A stretch of DNA of 64,000 nucleotides from Chrysomallon squamiferum. Taxonomy: Eukaryota; Mollusca; Gastropoda; Neomphalida; Peltospiridae. The translations under genes were made by a program, and so were the position numbers. The stretch spans positions 9,365,404-9,429,403 of the forward strand of contig CM022672.1 of the NCBI GenBank assembly GCA_012295275.1, written 5' to 3'. The notes under the pieces are model-generated. The model was not told the origin of the DNA, ran no database searches, and worked only from the letters and a program-made list of their open reading frames with translations. Shown here in pieces: positions 58,109-64,000 of this stretch (its first letter is position 1; every line of letters begins with the position of its first letter).

Positions 58109-59988
58109 CAATATAAAATAAAATAACTGTCTTGTGACTTGTTGAGAAAACTCTCAAGGAAATCCTTTTTGTAGATTGCATTTAACGATTACCATTTGTC
58201 ACTTTACGTGTAATTTTATTTACAATACCATGGTTTTATTACACCAGATACTGAAACATAATGTACAACATTAATTTTATATAGCATTATTTTCATCTTC
58301 TACCTATTTACTTATTTATTGCTTTGTACCCAGACATCATTAGTAGGTGTAAGGTCTGAATATTAACTCGACAGTCAATCACTATTTCCGATATGGAATA
58401 AAAATGACTGAAATTAATTGCTGTTGATGTCAGTAGTTTTACCTAAGGGATCGTTTTAACCTTGTCCTTAATCTGTAATGAACACTTCGCACAAATTAAG
58501 TTCTCGAGAGGGTAAGGTATATATACAGTTTAAATAACTACTGAGAGACAGAAAGATATAGAGATAGGATTGAAAAACAAATAAAAATGGGGCAATTATA
58601 TAATACTTTCCTTCTTTTTCTTCTTTTTCTCTTAGCTGTATGAGAATTTTCAGATTAACCTTTAGAAAATATTAAAAGCTCTGTGAAAGAATGTTTGTTT
58701 TACCTTTTTGCTTTAAGCAGATCAGACTTTTTGTACTTCAGTGTATTGAAGAAATGGTTAATAAAGATGTGGAGAAAATGGTAGCTAGGCTACCGCTTTA
58801 TCAAACTTTTATGCTATGATACAAAATACTCTCAGTATTTTTCAGAACAGAGTTCTGTGTTGTGGACGGCAAAGCCGACATGGAAATCAAGAAGTTGAAT
58901 GTTATTATTTCTAAAATGTCTTTTGTGAATGCTTTTTGTTTTTGTTGACAAATGCTAAAAGCAAAGAACATCAGAGATGACATTTGTATACGCAGTTATT
59001 AGTTCAGAATAGAAACAGATTAATTTAGAAAAATATTTTAAGTGCATTTTAATCTACGTTCTAAGAAGTTTACCTGTCCTATTTTTTTTTTTTTTTTTTT
59101 TAATATGTTGTTTTTTTGTTTTTTTCAGATGTTGTAATACTTATCAAATGGTTTAAACTATTGCAAAATACACAGTTGTAAGGAACTGTACATATGACTA
59201 AACCCCTGTACAGAATTAGAGAAAATTTCCGTTTCCTCCACCCGATGGACTGCTTTCTTTTATCAACAAGTTATCTTTTATGTTCACCTACCCACAGACA
59301 GTAAAAAAACCTACTGTTTTTGATAAAGGAAACGTGGATCACGGTTGACGTACTTAGGATGGTTGATCGTAGGGTACATCGCACTTCAGTCCTGCACTTT
59401 AACCTCGAATTCACTAACAGCTTTTCTCCTCAAACACAATCAGTGCAACTGACAGGCTTTCGTAACAAAAACATTTCATTACCTCCAGACTCTGACGTCA
59501 TTAAGCCACAGCTGTTGTTCACGATATTCTCGGGTTTGTGGCTCGTTAGAAACGGTTAATTATTATTAATTATGTAGAGAATATTGGTTTTGAATGGTGG
59601 TTACACAGATATGAATCAGTAATTAATTTTATTATCATTTTTAAAACTTTAGATCAGTTCCCGATCCGGTCTGGAAGAACTCAGTCTCTCGGAATTATTA
59701 CACTGATTGTTAGGTTCGTGGTTCAGTTCCTGTAAAAGATATAAAAATTAGTGAGAACGTGTGTTTAATTTAGTAACAGGGAAGGAAAATTAGGTAATTA
59801 GTCTTAAGGCGTTAATGAAGATGTTATACTTGGCAGTTATTATTTCCTTCTTCTTTGTGTATATTTTTGTTCAGTTATATTTCACTGTCATTATAGTTAC
59901 TATTAATGTCATCACTATAATTATTAATATTAATAGTGTTACTACTATCATTATTTTTCTTTTTATTCTTCTTTTCTTCTTCTTCTTC

Positions 59989-60032
<44 letters not shown>

Positions 60033-60830
60033 GCTATCGCAATCATTTTAACGTTAGAGTAACGTACATAATTAAAAGTGATGTGATATCATGTAATGTA
60101 TGCGATACTTTATGCTATTTAGAACTACATTTCAAATGAATACTGTTCCATCTAATAAAAAAAAAATTGATTTAAATCAGTCTTCAGTCTTATTTTTAAG
60201 TTTTAAGAATGAAATGCAGTTCACAACTGATGAAATTCTGGTAACGTATACATGGAATCATGCCAAGTATGAAACCAGTTATAACAATAAAATTTAAAAC
60301 TGAAAGAAAAAGTGAATTAGTTAGAAAGATTCGTGATATTCATACAAAAAGCTATCTCTTTGAAGACCGGTGAATGCCTTAATCTTTTTATCCTTGATAT
60401 TAATCTTTAATAGCACTACATCCAGAACGGTTTAATTAAAACTGACAACTTATCTGTATTAAGACGAGAATCTTACAAGGAAATTAAATTCTCCCATGTA
60501 TTACATAATGCAGTTAAACGTAATGGGTTGCAATGCAATAATATTTGACTTGCATGTGTTAACAGAAAAAGAAAAATCCTGAGTCTAAATTTTATTTTCC
60601 TCTTAAAGGAATCGGTGGCTGGGCAGTAATAAAGTTATCTTCTGATGAGATAATTTATTTTAGTGTTGTAAGATATTCTAGAAGGTTTCTAAAGTGCCCT
60701 GTTTTACCAAATTATTGTTAATAGATAAGGCTGTAAACACGAATTTTATCTTGTTTCTTTTATTACAACTGTCAAGTGTTTTAAGTATTCATTTTGAGGA
60801 TACTGAATGTTGGCAATCCTCTTTAGTTAG
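57960..60830. other. Gene-free stretch
   Basis: An (AAAT)n array at 58075-58107 and CTT then ATT units at 59970-60031. Frames such as 59320-59559 and 58801-58983 have no recognisable domain and no supporting splice structure. Confidence 0.45.
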
Positions 60831-60834
60831 AAAT

Positions 60835-60874
60835 TAGAGAGAGAGAGAGACAGACAGAGATACAGAGAGAGAAA

Positions 60875-60922
<48 letters not shown>

Positions 60923-60963
60923 ATATCAGATATACATACACATATATAGATAGATAGATAGAC

Positions 60964-61054
<91 letters not shown>
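60835..61054. repeat. (GA)n then (GATA)n
   Basis: Interrupted GA units to 60920, then about 26 GATA units from about 60948. Weaker CAGA/GATA-like sequence continues to about 61280. Confidence 0.95.
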
Positions 61055-61055
<1 letters not shown>

Positions 61056-62172
61056 TACTGGCTATATATATGGCCAGACAGACAGAGAGAAAGACATATA
61101 AACAGAGACACAGAAAGTCAGACAGCCAGACAAAGAGAAAGTAAGTTAGACATGCAGAGAGACATATAGTCGGAGGTAGATATATAGATAGGTAGATTGG
61201 TAGTTATGTATATAGGCATAGGTAGGTAGCTAGGCAGATAAAAAGAAAGACAGTCAGACAGTCAGACAAGGAGAGAGGGGCAGAAAGAATATTACAAAAT
61301 AAAAATAAACGACTGAAGAAGGCGTCGTACAGTTATGACATCGCAATGCTATGATTATATATAAGAATACAGTGTACACTAATTTATTTTTAATACAACA
61401 ATATTAATACCGCTTGGCATTTTTCGCTTTCTTATTTATGCAAACGAAAGACCGGTAATAAACAGTTCAGAATATTATGATTACTTGGCATTCGCCAAAC
61501 ATTTTCGTATTATTCAAACAGGCACTGACAAAATCAGATATCGAGGCAGAACGGAAATTAAGACTGTATTGGTAAACCAGACCAGTTTTCAAGTCATAGT
61601 TTCGGAGCCGCTGAAGGAATAAAAGTCTGCGAATTTTGAGCCTCTGTCCCAGATTTTTATATTTTTTCAACTAATCGAGTCAGTTCTGATGCAGCAGTCT
61701 TTTTCATTGATGACAAATGTCGTGCACCATGACCTAGAAATGTATTGAAGAAATTTCACTCGAAAATACTGATTGCTTTTTCTTATTCGATCTTTTTCAC
61801 TACGGTATTTTTATTTTTTTTTTTATTATGTTTTTTTTTAATTTATATATTTATTTTTTTTTTTTTTATTTTTTTTTTTTTTTTTTTTTGCTTGCTTCGT
61901 TTCACGTGAAACAAATGGTGTACACATTTGACATCTGACAAGTGCTGACAAAACACATTTCAGAGACGTCATTAAACAAACATCACGTTACTTTGCGTCA
62001 CTCTATAAACAATATTCATTTCCGTTCTGGGATTTGGAGATGCGATGAGGTCTGTATTAAGGTATCTTTTACGACAACAAATTACTTTTTGTATTTCATC
62101 CTTTTTTATTTCCTCCTCTTTTTTTATTTTTTTTTTTTTTTTGGAATATTCACCTCGACGAAGAGGTGAATA
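61056..62172. other. Gene-free stretch
   Basis: GATA/CAGA debris, then more complex sequence at 61310-61780, then long poly-T/TTTA at 61808-61888 and 62101-62142. No product recognised. Confidence 0.45.
62146..62172. repeat. 10-bp stem inverted repeat
   Basis: TATTCACCTC and GAGGTGAATA flank a GACGAA loop, just before the TA/GA array. It is too short to be called a terminator or element. Confidence 0.6.
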
Positions 62173-62282
<110 letters not shown>

Positions 62283-62689
62283 CATCAGTGTTTTCTGTAG
62301 ATTAAATGAAGTCTAGTTTGCTTTTAACTGTCAATAACGAGAACATGGTTGTTTCCTGTTGACCAAAAAGAAGTCTGTTACACTTTTAACTGTGAACAAA
62401 TGCGGCACGTTGAAGCTGAATAGATAGGCCGGTCACGCAAACAATCAGACACGGCAAATTGGCCCGGATTACGTCTTCACGTTTTGACTGTCACATGCAA
62501 TTTATTTATGAGAAGTACAAATCTCTCGGCTCACAGCTGTCGGAGTCAGGCTGGCTGTCGACTCACTGTGTCGTTGTTGCCACAGTTGCGACAGTCGCAG
62601 CTTGCAGGCATGTCTCCTAAAAAAAATACAGCACTTGGACGTGAAGAAAATAGGAAAAAACAACAACCAAAAAATATAACAACCTGCTA

Positions 62690-63000
62690 AAACAAATCGA
62701 TTGAATAAAGCAGAGTATACCGTTGTTATGCACCTTAAAATATATCAGTTACAGATAATTAAAGTTTGAAAGTATGTCGCGTTCAACAAATATCGTAGAT
62801 GGACACTAAGAAAGAAAAAAGAAAATACTTCTGAAATAAACTGGTTGGATAAAGTAGTGTATACTGTTGTGAAGCACCTTAATACATGTCAGTACAGGCA
62901 GCAGAGCCTGAAGGCACATTGCGTTCAAAGAATACTGTACTTTAGCTCTAAGGAAAAAAACAAGACTTATTGTGCATCTTAATATTTGTTAATATAGTTC
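62690..63000 (+). repeat. Two-and-a-half copy tandem duplication
   Basis: 'gcaccttaa' followed by an 'atatcagtta'-like segment recurs: CACC at 62731 and 62875 (144 bp apart), and a shorter CATC version at 62975. Each is preceded by 'gtataccgttgt'-like sequence in the first two. The units are clearly homologous but diverged; no open frame. Confidence 0.75.
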
Positions 63001-64000
63001 AAGTGAACAGGAATGGATAGTTTTTTATTTTTGTTCGCTTGATTTTCTTTTCTTTTTATTTCTTTTCTATTTTATTCGTGTGCATATTTTGTCTAGAAAT
63101 CATGTTTAACATATTCATACATACATACATACATTCATACATACATACTTATACACGTATGTTTGTTTGCGATATTAACTGTCCGTAGATCAGTACGTTC
63201 GAGTATCTGTCCTTGAAACCTTCTATTCATCTTCCCATTACAGAAGTTATCTCGACACATATAAACAGACAGACAGATAATACGTAAATAAACATATTTT
63301 ATCAGTTAAGCTACAGAAATGTTTAAGATATGTTTTACTAGATTACATCGTGAAGTTTTACATTACACTTTCGTGTTTTCAAAACATTTTCACGATAACA
63401 CTACGCCTGTTTTCAATTCTGGCAGTGTTCAAACAGTTATATATTTATCAGATTATCTTCAGCATTCTGTAAAAGGTATAAAGCAAAGGTTAGAAAAATA
63501 TGAAACGAATAATATCCACGAGTGCATACGTTCGGACGCATAAATGAAAAAGAACAAATCCAATCCCAGTGGCTGTACTGATTACGTAGAGAAAGTTTGC
63601 CTAAGTAGAAGTGAATGTAATTAGCGGGTTTTAATAAAATTTACATCATCTGCAAATGTCATAATGCCAAGTGTCTTGCGAAATTTTCTTCACATGCTGT
63701 ATTAATACATTAGAGATCGCCTTGAGGCTCATTTTCTTTTTTTTTTTTAAGGGAAAGATTTAATTTAATATACGTATTTTTCCAAATGTTATTTTGAAAA
63801 AAAATAAAGACGAAAATCTGAAGCAATCTTTTTTTTTTTTAAATATAAATCAAATAGATTATATTTCTATCTCTCTCTCTTGCGTCTCTGTCTCTGTCTC
63901 TCTTTTTCTCTCTCTCTCTTTCTCTCTCACTCTCTGTCTCTCACTCTCTCTCTCACCGCTCATGTCTTTATTTTTCTTTCATTCTTTCTTTTTTTGTCTG
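63001..64000. other. Gene-free end of window
   Basis: AT-rich sequence with CATA units at 63115-63150 and a degenerate CT tract from 63869 to about 63955. A 74-codon frame at 63319-63543 has no recognisable content. Confidence 0.45.

Overview
The window looks like a piece of a large, AT-rich, repeat-laden invertebrate genome. Genes are split by introns of a few hundred bases to about 1 kb with GT-AG borders. Microsatellites (GA, TA, ATT, TTTA, TATG) are extremely dense. There is a decayed Jockey-like LINE, hAT-, Tc1- and pogo-like debris, and a pair of tRNA-derived SINEs. This texture fits a mollusc, most likely a cephalopod such as an octopus; that assignment is inference, not something one marker proves.

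Three real genes lie in the first 20 kb. (1) Positions 7-4391, plus strand: the last eight exons (249 codons) of an M13 zinc metallopeptidase of the neprilysin type, with all visible catalytic residues intact; its 5' part lies outside the window. (2) Positions 8195-9193, minus strand: an intronless-coding 7TM rhodopsin-like receptor of 332 residues with unusual versions of the DRY, CWxP and NPxxY motifs. (3) Positions 10595-19672, plus strand: a complete 16-exon PIGS gene, encoding a 545-residue GPI-transamidase subunit. Every exon joins in frame. The three genes have no evident joint function; this is ordinary eukaryotic gene order.

From about 20.2 kb to the end (64 kb) I found no convincing host protein-coding exon. 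This stretch holds a Jockey-like LINE fragment (about 21.4-22.75 kb), a Tc1-type transposase fragment and a small inverted-repeat element (29.2-30.06 kb), two copies of a tRNA-derived SINE (48.9-49.1 and 51.6-51.8 kb), a 403-bp pogo/Tigger-like MITE with TA target duplication (52.35-52.75 kb), several old tandem duplications, long purine-only blocks, and many microsatellites.

The most unusual signal is in PIGS. At least three exon edges (exon 3 end, exon 7 start, exon 9 start) and the terminal exon have been copied locally in tandem, splice site included where there is one, with periods of roughly 40-180 bp. The extra copies decay inside the adjacent intron or 3' flank. A related oddity is in the M13 gene, where an identical 41-bp block sits about 30 nt upstream of two different splice acceptors.
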